Assembly: GCA_041917975.1 (NCBI GenBank)
Contig: JAYRWN010000153.1
Coordinates: forward strand, 1 to 13,693
DNA: 13,693 nucleotides
Source: JAYRWN01 sp041917975
Lineage (GTDB): Bacteria; Bacteroidota; Bacteroidia; Chitinophagales; Saprospiraceae
Reading direction: 5' to 3'
Made by a program: the position numbers and the translations under genes. This document shows positions 1 through 7,502 of this stretch, piece by piece (position 1 is the first letter of the stretch; each line of letters begins with the position of its first letter). The notes under the pieces are model-generated. The model was given only the letters and a program-made list of their open reading frames with translations. It was not told the origin of the DNA and made no database searches.

Positions 1-230
1 AAGGAAGGTATATTCTCATCATTTTAATCTTGAGCATTATTGGTAGGAACGATTTGCTTGACCATTTTGAATCGATCGCGATATAACAAAATTTTATTTA
101 GTCAAACAAGTTAAGTTAAACATTTTGGATCCACTTGGTTTCGGGTTGCAGGGCTCAAGGGTATAAAATGGTAAAGTTGGCGGATGATCAAATTAAGTAA
201 ACGAATGGAAACATTTTTTTACGGGAATAA

Positions 231-782
231 ATGTACCTTTATCAGGTGCGAAAAATATTGGCCTTATTTCTCCTGGTTTTATCCTTATGTTCCTGGGTAG
301 GATGGTCAGTTATTTATCAAATAACATTACACCGGCATAAAATTACCCTGGACCTCACTGAACATTCACCCGAACAAATCATCGAGTTACGTATTCCATA
401 TGATCAATCCTCAACCTTGCATTGGGAAGAGGCCGGTCGGGAGTTTATGTATCAGGGTATGATGTATGACGTATTAAAATTGGATACGTCTTCTTCCGGC
501 GATCTCTTATGCACCTGTTATGCTGATGTCCGGGAAACTCAGCTGAAACAAAATTATCTGGCTGGAATACATCAACATAATGCTGGTGATGAATCTGACC
601 AATGGCCGGCGTTAATCTTAAAATTATGGTCCCTGCAGGCGATTTTGGACCCATCAAGCTTAATAATTGCCGCGGAAAATGGTACTATGGATAGCCCTGT
701 TTATGTATGTAATTGGACTAATTTTACCGACTCGCCAGGGTCTCCTCCTCCGAAATTAGTTGGCGAATTATTTGGCGTCTAA
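231..782 (+). CDS. Small membrane-anchored protein of unknown function, upstream of a TonB receptor
   Basis: A 183-residue protein. One hydrophobic helix at about residues 8-31 follows a short basic N-terminus, so it is probably anchored in the inner membrane with the rest in the periplasm (type II, or an uncleaved signal). An aromatic and acidic block at residues 65-80 (W65, E66, R70, E71, F72, Y74, G76, M78, Y79, D80) is followed by C94, C96, D99 and E102. From memory, this W-E-x-x-x-E-F-x-Y-x-G-x-MYDV layout occurs in small Bacteroidota proteins of no assigned function, some beside TonB receptor genes; I cannot verify that here. The ATG at 231 directly follows an in-frame TAA (228-230), which fixes it as the earliest possible start. 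The next gene is 239 bases downstream on the same strand, so co-transcription is possible but unproven. No catalytic motif is visible. That the gene is real is likely; its role is unknown. Confidence 0.75.
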   Translation: MYLYQVRKILALFLLVLSLCSWVGWSVIYQITLHRHKITLDLTEHSPEQIIELRIPYDQSSTLHWEEAGREFMYQGMMYDVLKLDTSSSGDLLCTCYADVRETQLKQNYLAGIHQHNAGDESDQWPALILKLWSLQAILDPSSLIIAAENGTMDSPVYVCNWTNFTDSPGSPPPKLVGELFGV

Positions 783-1021
783 TTAATTGATTATTTACCG
801 CTGCGCTTTTGGTGCAGGGGATAATTAGTTGATTTTTACTCGCACTTTTATTGCTAAAAAATTCATCAGCAAATTTAAGCGCAGTTAATATTTATTTGAA
901 ACAGCATTTATAGTGTGGAATAATTCATTCTAATTATTTATCGAAAAATTAATTAGACCATCTAATTACAGGTCCTTTTTCTATAAATAATTTTTTCTTA
1001 ATTAAGTCCAAGGAATAATTT

Positions 1022-3427
1022 ATGAAATTCATTTGGCCCCTGGTGTTTAGTGCTCTGCCTGGTTTGTCTCTGGCTCAACTCATAAACGTGTTAGACCAAC
1101 ATTCCTTACAGCCTTTAGCCCAGGTCAATATTTTTCAGGTTAATCCTCCTGTCTCTATCACCACCAATGATCAAGGGACTGCTGATATTTCCATGTTCAA
1201 AGATGCCCAGGAAATAATTATTTCGCACTTGGGTTATCATACTCTCCGGTTATCCTATGCGCAGATTGTGGCATTTAAGTATACCGTATATCTGGAAGAA
1301 AAGAGTTTTACGGTTGATGAGGTGATTGTATCTGCTTCCCGTTTTGCTGAAAAAAAATCGGATGTACCCATGAAAGTGGAGGTACTGACCCGGAAAGAGC
1401 TTGAATTACTTAATCAGCCTACCATGGCCGATGTATTGCAAGCTTCGGGGGAAATAATGGTACAGAAAAGTCAACTGGGCGGAGGTAGTCCCATCATTCG
1501 TGGTTTTGAGGCGAACAAAGTTCTCATCGTGGTGGATGGTATTCGCATGAATAATGCCATCTACCGGGGCGGCCATCTGCAGAATATCATCACCTTGGAT
1601 CATAGTGCCATGGAACGGGTCGAAATCGTTTTTGGCCCGGGTTCGGTCGTCTATGGCAGTGATGCGCTAGGCGGCGTGATGCATCTGCGCACAAAAAAGC
1701 CATTGTTGTCCGGGGTGGCTGGCGAATCCGCCCTTAAGTTGAATGGTTCTCTGCGTTACGGCACTGCCGCCAAAGAAAAAATGGCCCATCTGGACTTCAA
1801 TCTTGGTGGCTCAAAATGGGGCTCGTTCACCAGCCTGAGTTATGCGGATTTTGACCATTTGCGCATGGGACGGCAGCAGCCCGCCAGGTATGCCGGTTTG
1901 GGTTTGCGGCCATGGCTGGTAGAAACTAATCAAGGTGTTGATAAAATTGTTAGTCAGGAGGACCTTTATGTCCAGGCCCCAACCGCCTACTCTCAATACG
2001 ACCTCCTGCAAAAAGTAGCTTACCGGCCCAATCCACGGGTGATGCACGGACTGAATATTCAGTACTCCACGTCCTCGCGCATTCCAAGGTACGACCGCTT
2101 GTTTCTGGAATCAGCAGGCACCCCGCGCTTTGCCGAATGGTATTACGGTCCGCAGGATCGATTGTTGGCTGCATATCATCTACAGCTCACTCCCGATCGG
2201 CGCTGGTTTGATCAGGCGGCGGTTACCGCCTCAGTTCAGCATATTGTGGAAAGCCGTCATGACCGGCGGTTCAATAATCCGAACCTAAACAACCGTAAAG
2301 AAATCGTGGATGTGGCTGCGCTAAATGCCGATTTCGAAAAATTTACCAATCGCCATGAATTGCGCTATGGTCTGGAGATTAACCAGAATCGGGTCATAAC
2401 ACGAGCGCATGTCAGCAACCTGTTTACCGGTATCAAAGCTGATCTGGATACACGTTATCCTGATGGCGGGTCGACCATGTACACCCTGGCCACTTATTTT
2501 ACCCATACCTGGGAATTGACAGATCGCTGGATTTTGACCGACGGATTAAGAATAAACGCTGTGGGCCTGAACGCCAAGTTTGTTGACAAGCAGTTTTTTC
2601 CATTTCCCTTTGAAGAGGTCCACCAGAACCACGTGGCTTTTAACGGCAGCCTGGGTATAGTCTTTAAACCGGGTAATCAGTGGCAATTTTCCGCGCAGGG
2701 TTCCAGCGGATTTCGTGCGCCCAACGTGGATGATCTAAGTAAAATTTTTGAATCCACTCCGGGCCTGGTTATTGTACCTAATCCTGACTTGCAGCCTGAG
2801 CGTACATATAATGTGGATATCGGGCTGCAAAAACAATTCTCTGAAAATACGCTAGTCGCTTTTAACGGTTATTATACGTTTTATCAGCAGGCCATAACCA
2901 CCCGTCCCTTTGAATTCAGAGGCCAATCCACGATCATGTATGACGGTCAACTTAGCCAGGTGGTAGCCAATGTCAATGCCCAGGAAGCCTACCTTTATGG
3001 GTTTAGCGCCAATTTGACAACCGGGCTGCTGAAAAACCTGAGCCTGGAATCTGCTTTCAGTTATACTTACGGACGCATTAGAACGGACAGCGCCGCTTAT
3101 CCGTTGGACCACATCCCGCCGGCATTTGGTAAAACCGGTTTGCGTTGGTCTAAAAATACCTGGCGGGCTGAAGTTTATGCCATGTATCACGGTTGGAAAC
3201 GACTCAAAGATTATAATGTGTTTGGAGAAGATAACGTGGCTTATGCCACGGCCCAGGGTATGCCGGCCTGGTATACGTTGAATGCCCATATTTCTAAAAG
3301 CATACATAGACACCTGCAGGTACATCTGGCGGTAGAAAATATTTTAGATCGTAATTACCGCGTATTTGCTTCTAACATTAGTGCACCCGGCAGAAATTTC
3401 GTCTTCACCCTCCGCGCGAACTATTGA
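1022..3427 (+). CDS. TonB-dependent outer-membrane receptor, heme/hemoglobin-receptor-like
   Basis: An 801-residue outer-membrane active transporter that would take up a chelated metal, heme or similar ligand using TonB-ExbBD energy. In order: signal peptide (residues 1-19, cleavage after LSLAQ or just before); a carboxypeptidase-D-regulatory-like beta domain (about 20-93), common in Bacteroidota receptors; a TonB-box-like stretch VDEVIVSAS (98-106); the plug (about 110-226) with IIRGFEANKVLIVVDGIR and the VEIVFGPGSVVYGSDALGG signature; then a beta-barrel ending in an aromatic residue (Tyr801). FRAP (564-567) and NPDL (587-590) are motifs of heme/hemoglobin receptors of the HemR/HmuR type, but no histidine lies between them. 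The ligand is therefore uncertain; siderophore or copper-type uptake are alternatives. AAGGA at 1010-1014, seven bases before the ATG, supports the start. I saw no recognisable Fur box or terminator. Confidence 0.93.
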   Translation: MKFIWPLVFSALPGLSLAQLINVLDQHSLQPLAQVNIFQVNPPVSITTNDQGTADISMFKDAQEIIISHLGYHTLRLSYAQIVAFKYTVYLEEKSFTVDEVIVSASRFAEKKSDVPMKVEVLTRKELELLNQPTMADVLQASGEIMVQKSQLGGGSPIIRGFEANKVLIVVDGIRMNNAIYRGGHLQNIITLDHSAMERVEIVFGPGSVVYGSDALGGVMHLRTKKPLLSGVAGESALKLNGSLRYGTAAKEKMAHLDFNLGGSKWGSFTSLSYADFDHLRMGRQQPARYAGLGLRPWLVETNQGVDKIVSQEDLYVQAPTAYSQYDLLQKVAYRPNPRVMHGLNIQYSTSSRIPRYDRLFLESAGTPRFAEWYYGPQDRLLAAYHLQLTPDRRWFDQAAVTASVQHIVESRHDRRFNNPNLNNRKEIVDVAALNADFEKFTNRHELRYGLEINQNRVITRAHVSNLFTGIKADLDTRYPDGGSTMYTLATYFTHTWELTDRWILTDGLRINAVGLNAKFVDKQFFPFPFEEVHQNHVAFNGSLGIVFKPGNQWQFSAQGSSGFRAPNVDDLSKIFESTPGLVIVPNPDLQPERTYNVDIGLQKQFSENTLVAFNGYYTFYQQAITTRPFEFRGQSTIMYDGQLSQVVANVNAQEAYLYGFSANLTTGLLKNLSLESAFSYTYGRIRTDSAAYPLDHIPPAFGKTGLRWSKNTWRAEVYAMYHGWKRLKDYNVFGEDNVAYATAQGMPAWYTLNAHISKSIHRHLQVHLAVENILDRNYRVFASNISAPGRNFVFTLRANY

Positions 3428-3700
3428 AGCAAGTGGTGTGTAAGATGGGCAGATATAATTTCAGAAGTTTTTGCTAACCAGAGATCATGTTCCGTAGAAA
3501 GAAGAAATATTTTTTTGTCAAGGTGATAAACAGCCTTTATTTTTGTGGGGATGAATGAACGGTGTAACATTTGGTTTTCCTACCTGGCTTTTTTGCGCAG
3601 CGCCTGCGCCAATGTTCCTTAGTGGCTATCTTGTGGCACTATGGCCGACCTGTTACAATTTATTAATCATCTCTCTATCCTTAGTTAAGTAAACTAAAAA

Positions 3701-4753
3701 ATGAAAAACATTGCAGTATTTGGCCTCGGTAAAGTAGGCGCTTTGGTGGCAACCTTGTTGCACGACCGCTTTTTAGTCACCGGAGTAGATCAAAGCATGC
3801 CAGCGGATGAATTTGGTTTTCCCATACGGACCGGCTCGGTGACGGACCAAAAGTTTATGGATGATTTAGTGGCCCAAGTGGATGCTGTGGTTTCTTGCTT
3901 GCCTTACAATCTTAATATTCATGTGGCTGAAGCAGCTTTCCGGGGAGGCAAACATTATTTTGACCTCACGGAGGATGTGCCCACCACCACACGCATCCGG
4001 GAGATGGCTAAAACCTCCCTGGGAGTCATGATCCCCCAATGTGGACTGGCGCCGGGATTCATCGGTATTGTCGGGGCGGATTTGTACAACCGGTTTACTA
4101 AATTGCGGGATGTGGAGTTGCGCGTTGGGGCTTTACCCCGTTATCCAAACGGCCTGCTGGGTTACGCCTTTACCTGGTCACCGGCCGGAGTGATTAATGA
4201 ATATATCAACGATGCAGAAGTAATCCATAATGGACAACGCAAGATGATTCCCGCCCTGGACGGCACTGAAATGATCAACATTGAAGGGCAGGAATTTGAA
4301 GCGTTTTCCACCTCAGGCGGTCTGGGCACCATGTGTGAAACGTTAGAAGGTAAGGTGGACACTTTAAATTATAAAACCATCCGTTATCCTGGCCACGCCC
4401 GGCTGATGCGCTTTTTATTGTATGAACTGATCTTGAAAGACGACCGGGCATTGGCCGAAAAAATTCTTACGGAAGCCAAGCCACCGGTGCGTGAAGATGT
4501 CGTGTATGTCTACGCTGTCGTAGAAGGCTGGAAAAATCAAAAGTTAGCCCGTGAGGAGTTTTATCATGCCTACCGCCCCATGCTCATCAATGGCGCAGAA
4601 TGGCGAGCCATTTCCTGGACCACCGCAGCCTCCATAACCGCCGTGGTGGAGATGGTAGCTGAAGGCTTTTTATCCCAACGTGGCTTCATCAAACAAGAAG
4701 ACATACCGCTGGATCACTTCGCCAAAACCCGCACCGGGCGGTTTTTCTTCTAG
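3701..4753 (+). CDS. Saccharopine dehydrogenase family oxidoreductase (possibly lysine 6-dehydrogenase-like)
   Basis: A 350-residue cytosolic NAD(P)-dependent amino-acid dehydrogenase of the saccharopine/lysine dehydrogenase family. The N-terminal Rossmann fold carries G8-L-G10-K-V-G13. D30 at the end of strand 2 (TGVDQ) favours NAD over NADP. VVSCLPYN (63-70) and the LAPGF motif (116-120) fit the dinucleotide-binding half. YKTIRYPGH (224-232) is a hallmark of the C-terminal catalytic domain. The length suits the short single-enzyme forms such as L-lysine 6-dehydrogenase rather than the bifunctional or fungal enzymes. The substrate cannot be read from sequence. An in-frame TAA at 3695-3697 makes this ATG the first usable start. 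No partner genes of lysine catabolism lie nearby, and it appears to be a single-gene unit. Its stop codon directly abuts the heptad repeat array. Confidence 0.88.
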   Translation: MKNIAVFGLGKVGALVATLLHDRFLVTGVDQSMPADEFGFPIRTGSVTDQKFMDDLVAQVDAVVSCLPYNLNIHVAEAAFRGGKHYFDLTEDVPTTTRIREMAKTSLGVMIPQCGLAPGFIGIVGADLYNRFTKLRDVELRVGALPRYPNGLLGYAFTWSPAGVINEYINDAEVIHNGQRKMIPALDGTEMINIEGQEFEAFSTSGGLGTMCETLEGKVDTLNYKTIRYPGHARLMRFLLYELILKDDRALAEKILTEAKPPVREDVVYVYAVVEGWKNQKLAREEFYHAYRPMLINGAEWRAISWTTAASITAVVEMVAEGFLSQRGFIKQEDIPLDHFAKTRTGRFFF

Positions 4754-4963
4754 GTGTTTAGCCGCTAAGTGATAGCCATTAGGTATTAACCACTGGATTT
4801 TAGCCGTTGGATACTAGCCCATAACCCTTTCATTCTCGCCCTTAAATCTTAGTTCTTAACTCTTAGTCCTTAGTTCTTAACTCTTAGTCCTTAGTTCTTA
4901 ACTCTTAGTCCATAACCCTTCGTCCTTAACCCTAAGTTTTTAACACTTCGCCCTGCGTCCTTA
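4754..4963. repeat. Array of 30 tandem heptanucleotide units (consensus R-Y-Y-C-T-T-A)
   Basis: The gap between two convergent genes divides into exactly 30 seven-base units with no slippage. The first unit, GTGTTTA, begins right after the TAG stop of the upstream gene. The last unit, GTCCTTA (4957-4963), supplies the TTA that is the TAA stop of the minus-strand DinB gene. By hand count, position 1 is a purine in 29 of 30 units, position 6 is T in 28 of 30, position 7 is A in 23 of 30, and 17 units end in TTA. The centre (4849-4911) is three perfect copies of a 21-base block made of three heptads (GTTCTTA, ACTCTTA and GTCCTTA by phase); the flanks are increasingly degenerate. It is comparable in concept to the short tandemly repeated heptamers (STRR) of cyanobacteria. 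Its function is unknown. Confidence 0.93.
4849..4911. repeat. Three perfect 21-bp direct repeats inside the heptad array
   Basis: Three identical head-to-tail 21-base copies occupy 4849-4869, 4870-4890 and 4891-4911. Each is three heptads long and reads TTAGTTC, TTAACTC, TTAGTCC. The identity of the copies, against the degeneracy of the flanking heptads, points to recent duplication by slippage or unequal exchange. Each copy places stop triplets in all three frames of both strands. Confidence 0.95.
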
Positions 4964-5482
4964 ACCCGCCAACGGCAGGTATTTTTCCTGAATGACTTCT
5001 AAATGCCAGCGTTGGTGTCCGGCCGCTATAAATCCTATCTCGGCTACCGAATAAGTGCCTTTGAAACTAGGTCCCCGCCGCAACAAGATGTCCGGTGTGA
5101 AGGTGGCATACATGGCACGGAAATTCTGATGGGATAAACGCAACTCATCCAGTAAGCTCGGCAAACTACGTGAGCTGCCCTTGGCTTCTATGGCGTACGC
5201 GTTCTCATCAAACGAAGGTAACTTTTGGGTTTCACCGCGGGCGATCGCTAAGGCCCGGTAGGTAAATATCCGCTCTGTATCGATGAGGTGTTGCAGGATA
5301 TCCGCTATGCTCCACTTGCCGGGGGCATATACTCGCGAACCTATTTTATTCCATTCGGCCAGGGGTATTTTATGCAGCTCATTGCTGCTATTCGCTAATA
5401 CGTCCAACAATTCTTCATCGTCACATTTTAGAATGTAACGGTCAAAATATTCCGGAAGAGGATTTAACTCCGATCTTTTCAT
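4961..5482 (-). CDS. DinB-fold family protein (putative metal-dependent hydrolase/transferase)
   Basis: A 173-residue cytosolic four-helix-bundle protein of the DinB/YfiT superfamily, near the family's usual 150-180 residues. Three histidines sit where this fold binds a divalent metal: H65 in the helix ILQHLIDTER, and H156 and H160 in GHQRWHLEV near the C-terminus. W57-S58-I59, just before the first metal helix, is the typical KWS/W-S-x-x-x-x-x-x-H segment. Superfamily members include bacillithiol transferases and thiol-dependent enzymes, but many have no known activity, so the reaction is unassigned. The stop codon lies in the last unit of the heptad array. The start at 5482 is the only ATG that keeps the N-terminal helix whole; no strong ribosome-binding site is visible. 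Confidence 0.85.
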   Translation of the reverse strand: MKRSELNPLPEYFDRYILKCDDEELLDVLANSSNELHKIPLAEWNKIGSRVYAPGKWSIADILQHLIDTERIFTYRALAIARGETQKLPSFDENAYAIEAKGSSRSLPSLLDELRLSHQNFRAMYATFTPDILLRRGPSFKGTYSVAEIGFIAAGHQRWHLEVIQEKYLPLAG

Positions 5483-5931
5483 GTTAGGACTAATTTAAGT
5501 TTATTAATAATTTTTCTTCATGACAGAACGCTTCACGCGATTCCCTTTGGCTTCAACGCTCAACAAAAATCTTTAAAATTTCCCGTCCAATTAAATTTGA
5601 TCAACCTGATAATTCTTTGGTCAAAAGAGGTCATAAATTCATTGATAATGTTAGATAATGTTATTGTTGATATTATTCCCTTAAGGTTTTTCCAGTTTAA
5701 TATTCTTTTAATTTGTTTCTCACTTGCTAAGCCCACCCGGCACGGGCTATTTAAGCATACGTGAATTCATTATTCTGTACTAAATTAAAATAATTTTTCG
5801 GCGAGAAGGATATTTTTATTGATCTCATACTGGTGGTCTGTTTAATAATTCCAGATATCATCTTTTAGCTGACGCAGAATGAGCCTGGTTTTGGATTTGT
5901 TCCGGTTACGTTTTATGATTAAATGTGGCCT
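5483..5931. other. AT-rich intergenic region with no convincing gene
   Basis: This 449-base stretch lies upstream of the DinB gene and downstream of the serine hydrolase gene. It should contain the DinB promoter, but I could not assign one. A weak hairpin (AGCCC at 5730-5734, GGGCT at 5744-5748) is present. A 15-base segment at 5628-5642 recurs at 7482-7496. A minus-strand stretch at about 5846-5927 stays open for about 26 codons but has no start codon. Nothing here is supportable as a gene; the region may hold decayed sequence. Confidence 0.6.
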
Positions 5932-7143
5932 TTAATTTTTATAATTATAAGGCCAATACCTTTGCCAGGTCCACGGCGTAAAGGTATCCCCGATGACAAA
6001 TTCAAGCAGGTCTTTGAATATTTTTTCTCCGTTGTCACTATTGGTCATAATGATCAACCCTGTTCCGGGAGTGCTAAAATGAATCAGATAGTGCTGCCAA
6101 CCCTCATCATGGCCTTCTTTAAAAAAAGCAGGACCAAATGGACAATCCAATAAACCCCATCCTAATCCATAAGCCAATTGAATATCTTGGTGGGCGCGGG
6201 TGGTCGCTGAATCCAGGGTAGGAAATTGGTGCAATGAATGGATGTAAACCTGAGGTGAAAACATTTGCTGATATGCCTGTGCGCTCAAACCTTGCCGCCG
6301 GGAGAGGTGAGCAATGAATTTAGCCATGTCTTCATGGGTGGTCTGTAAAGAACCCGCTGCATCGGGCTTGGTGCGTTTCCTTTTTCCAATAACCATTTGT
6401 TCAGTGTCATGACCAGATGCATAATTAGTTTCAAATTTCGGTTGCCAGACGTAACTGGTGCGGGTCATAGCCAGAGCCAGAAATAGTTCTTCCTGGGCCA
6501 GATCCTCCAAATTTCTCCCGGTAATGTGTTCCAACACCATTTGCAGCAGGGCAATGCCTTCTCCGGAATAGGCATATTTTGCTCCGGGGGTAAAATAAAT
6601 GGCTAACTTGCCCTCGGGCATGTAATCACCGGTGTAGGGGTGCAGAAAACGCCAGTTAGGAAATCCGGTCGTATGGTTGAGACACATCCGTGGGGTGATG
6701 AGTGTCCAACGCGTATCCTGGGCCAAATCTGGGTAGCGGGGATATTCGTAGAGAGGTTTGGGTAAATAGCTCATTAAAGGTTGGTCCAGATTTAATTTGC
6801 CGGCATCCACCATTTTTAAGCATAAATAGGCAAATACAGCTTTACTGAAAGAGGCACCGCTAAACACACTTTCAGGATGCAACGGTGTTTTTAATTCCGA
6901 GTTGGCATAACCATATGTTTTTGTATAGGCGACCTGATGGTTATTCAATACAGATAGCGACAGCCCGGTCACTCGGGCAGCGCTCATCAGTTTTTTTACC
7001 TCCTGATCTATTTCATGTGGAAATAAAGTGGTGCCATTTAAGCGGTGAAGCAGGTATGGTTGAGCCAATAAGGACATTGACGTGATTAATAGGAGAAAAA
7101 TTGAATAAATCAGTTTAGCCATTTTTATAATAATCGTCTGCAT
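5932..7143 (-). CDS. Secreted serine hydrolase, class C beta-lactamase / penicillin-binding-protein-like family
   Basis: A 403-residue protein of the beta-lactamase-related serine hydrolase family (esterases, D-amino-acid peptidases, class C beta-lactamases), probably acting in the periplasm or outside the cell. A signal peptide ends near LLAQ (residue 28). The nucleophile motif S-x-x-K is S98-F-S-K101. The tyrosine motif is Y192-S-G194, with glycine where class C beta-lactamases have asparagine. The third motif is GHDEGW (344-349), His-type rather than KTG. This combination fits esterase or peptidase members better than true antibiotic hydrolysis. The start is ambiguous: ATG at 7143 or, about equally likely, ATG at 7122 (residue 8), which has an A-rich leader and gives a cleaner 21-residue signal peptide. 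It is a single-gene unit; the leader carries an oppositely oriented terminator at 7161-7183. Confidence 0.88.
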   Translation of the reverse strand: MQTIIIKMAKLIYSIFLLLITSMSLLAQPYLLHRLNGTTLFPHEIDQEVKKLMSAARVTGLSLSVLNNHQVAYTKTYGYANSELKTPLHPESVFSGASFSKAVFAYLCLKMVDAGKLNLDQPLMSYLPKPLYEYPRYPDLAQDTRWTLITPRMCLNHTTGFPNWRFLHPYTGDYMPEGKLAIYFTPGAKYAYSGEGIALLQMVLEHITGRNLEDLAQEELFLALAMTRTSYVWQPKFETNYASGHDTEQMVIGKRKRTKPDAAGSLQTTHEDMAKFIAHLSRRQGLSAQAYQQMFSPQVYIHSLHQFPTLDSATTRAHQDIQLAYGLGWGLLDCPFGPAFFKEGHDEGWQHYLIHFSTPGTGLIIMTNSDNGEKIFKDLLEFVIGDTFTPWTWQRYWPYNYKN

Positions 7144-7502
7144 CTAAAAATACACTGTTCTGCTCCCCAGGGAGCATTTTTTTAGACCAATGGTCCTCTT
7201 GCCCGGTGAAATGCATTATGAGTTGGCCAGTCATTTGTCGCGCCGGCTTACAATTTTGAAAAATACGAGGTGTTAAATACCGGGAAATAGGCGGATCCCT
7301 GTGTTTTTTAGTCGGCAAAATTAAAATCTAATCCCAAAGAGCTATATCAATATCACTTATTTGGCTTAGAAAAAATTATTTTATAATTTAAGGCCAGTTG
7401 TACCGGGCAGGCACGACGGGTTTAAGACTATTTACCCGAAGTTCCTTCTTTGTATCTTTTCCATATAATTAATTTTTCATCAGGTCATAAATTCATCATC
7501 CA
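7144..7502. other. Divergent intergenic region between serine hydrolase and enolase-family genes
   Basis: These 359 bases must hold the promoters of both divergent genes. They contain the terminator-like hairpin at 7161-7183. A TATAAT at 7382-7387 has TTGGCT 15 bases upstream, but that is a sigma-70 pattern and not the phylum's usual one, so I do not call it. One copy of a 15-base repeat (7482-7496) lies just before the start of the enolase-family gene. A 67-codon minus-strand reading frame overlaps the 5' end of the hydrolase gene and has no protein-like features, so I do not call it a gene. Confidence 0.6.
7161..7183 (+). terminator. Intrinsic-terminator-like hairpin on the plus strand
   Basis: TGCTCC (7161-7166) pairs perfectly with GGAGCA (7171-7176) around a four-base loop CCAG, and seven T residues follow at once (7177-7183). 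This is the classic rho-independent form for plus-strand transcription. No plus-strand gene lies upstream of it for about 2.4 kb. It sits in the leader of the minus-strand serine hydrolase gene. It could end an antisense RNA, or act as a hairpin in the hydrolase mRNA leader. Confidence 0.65.

Noticed and set aside
1..22. Possible start of a minus-strand gene running off the left edge (ATGATG at 22-17 on the minus strand).
   Set aside because: Only seven codons are visible (MMRIYLP), with no usable evidence of coding.
802..820. Short hairpin CTGCGC/GTGCAG after the first gene.
   Set aside because: Six base pairs with one G-U pair and no T run; too weak to call a terminator.
2852..3325. 157-codon minus-strand frame inside the TonB receptor gene.
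   Set aside because: It is a shadow of the receptor coding frame, which has clear family motifs across this stretch.
3595..3609. Perfect hairpin GCGCAG-CGC-CTGCGC downstream of the TonB receptor gene.
   Set aside because: The T run lies before the stem rather than after it, so it is not a terminator for the receptor gene. No other role is supported.
5520..5576. 18-codon plus-strand reading frame with protein-like codons.
   Set aside because: Too short, no ribosome-binding site, and chance frames of this size are common.
5846..5927. Minus-strand open stretch of about 26 codons just after the serine hydrolase stop, rich in K, R and L.
   Set aside because: It has no start codon and is preceded by an in-frame stop. 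It could be a decayed gene tail, but nothing identifies it.
7115..7318. 67-codon minus-strand reading frame overlapping the 5' end of the serine hydrolase gene.
   Set aside because: It overlaps a real gene in another frame, contains the terminator-like hairpin, and has no recognisable protein feature.
7361..7387. TTGGCT and TATAAT with a 15-base spacer upstream of the enolase-family gene.
   Set aside because: It is a sigma-70 pattern with poor spacing in a phylum that uses TTTG/TAnnTTTG promoters, and AT-rich chance matches are expected.
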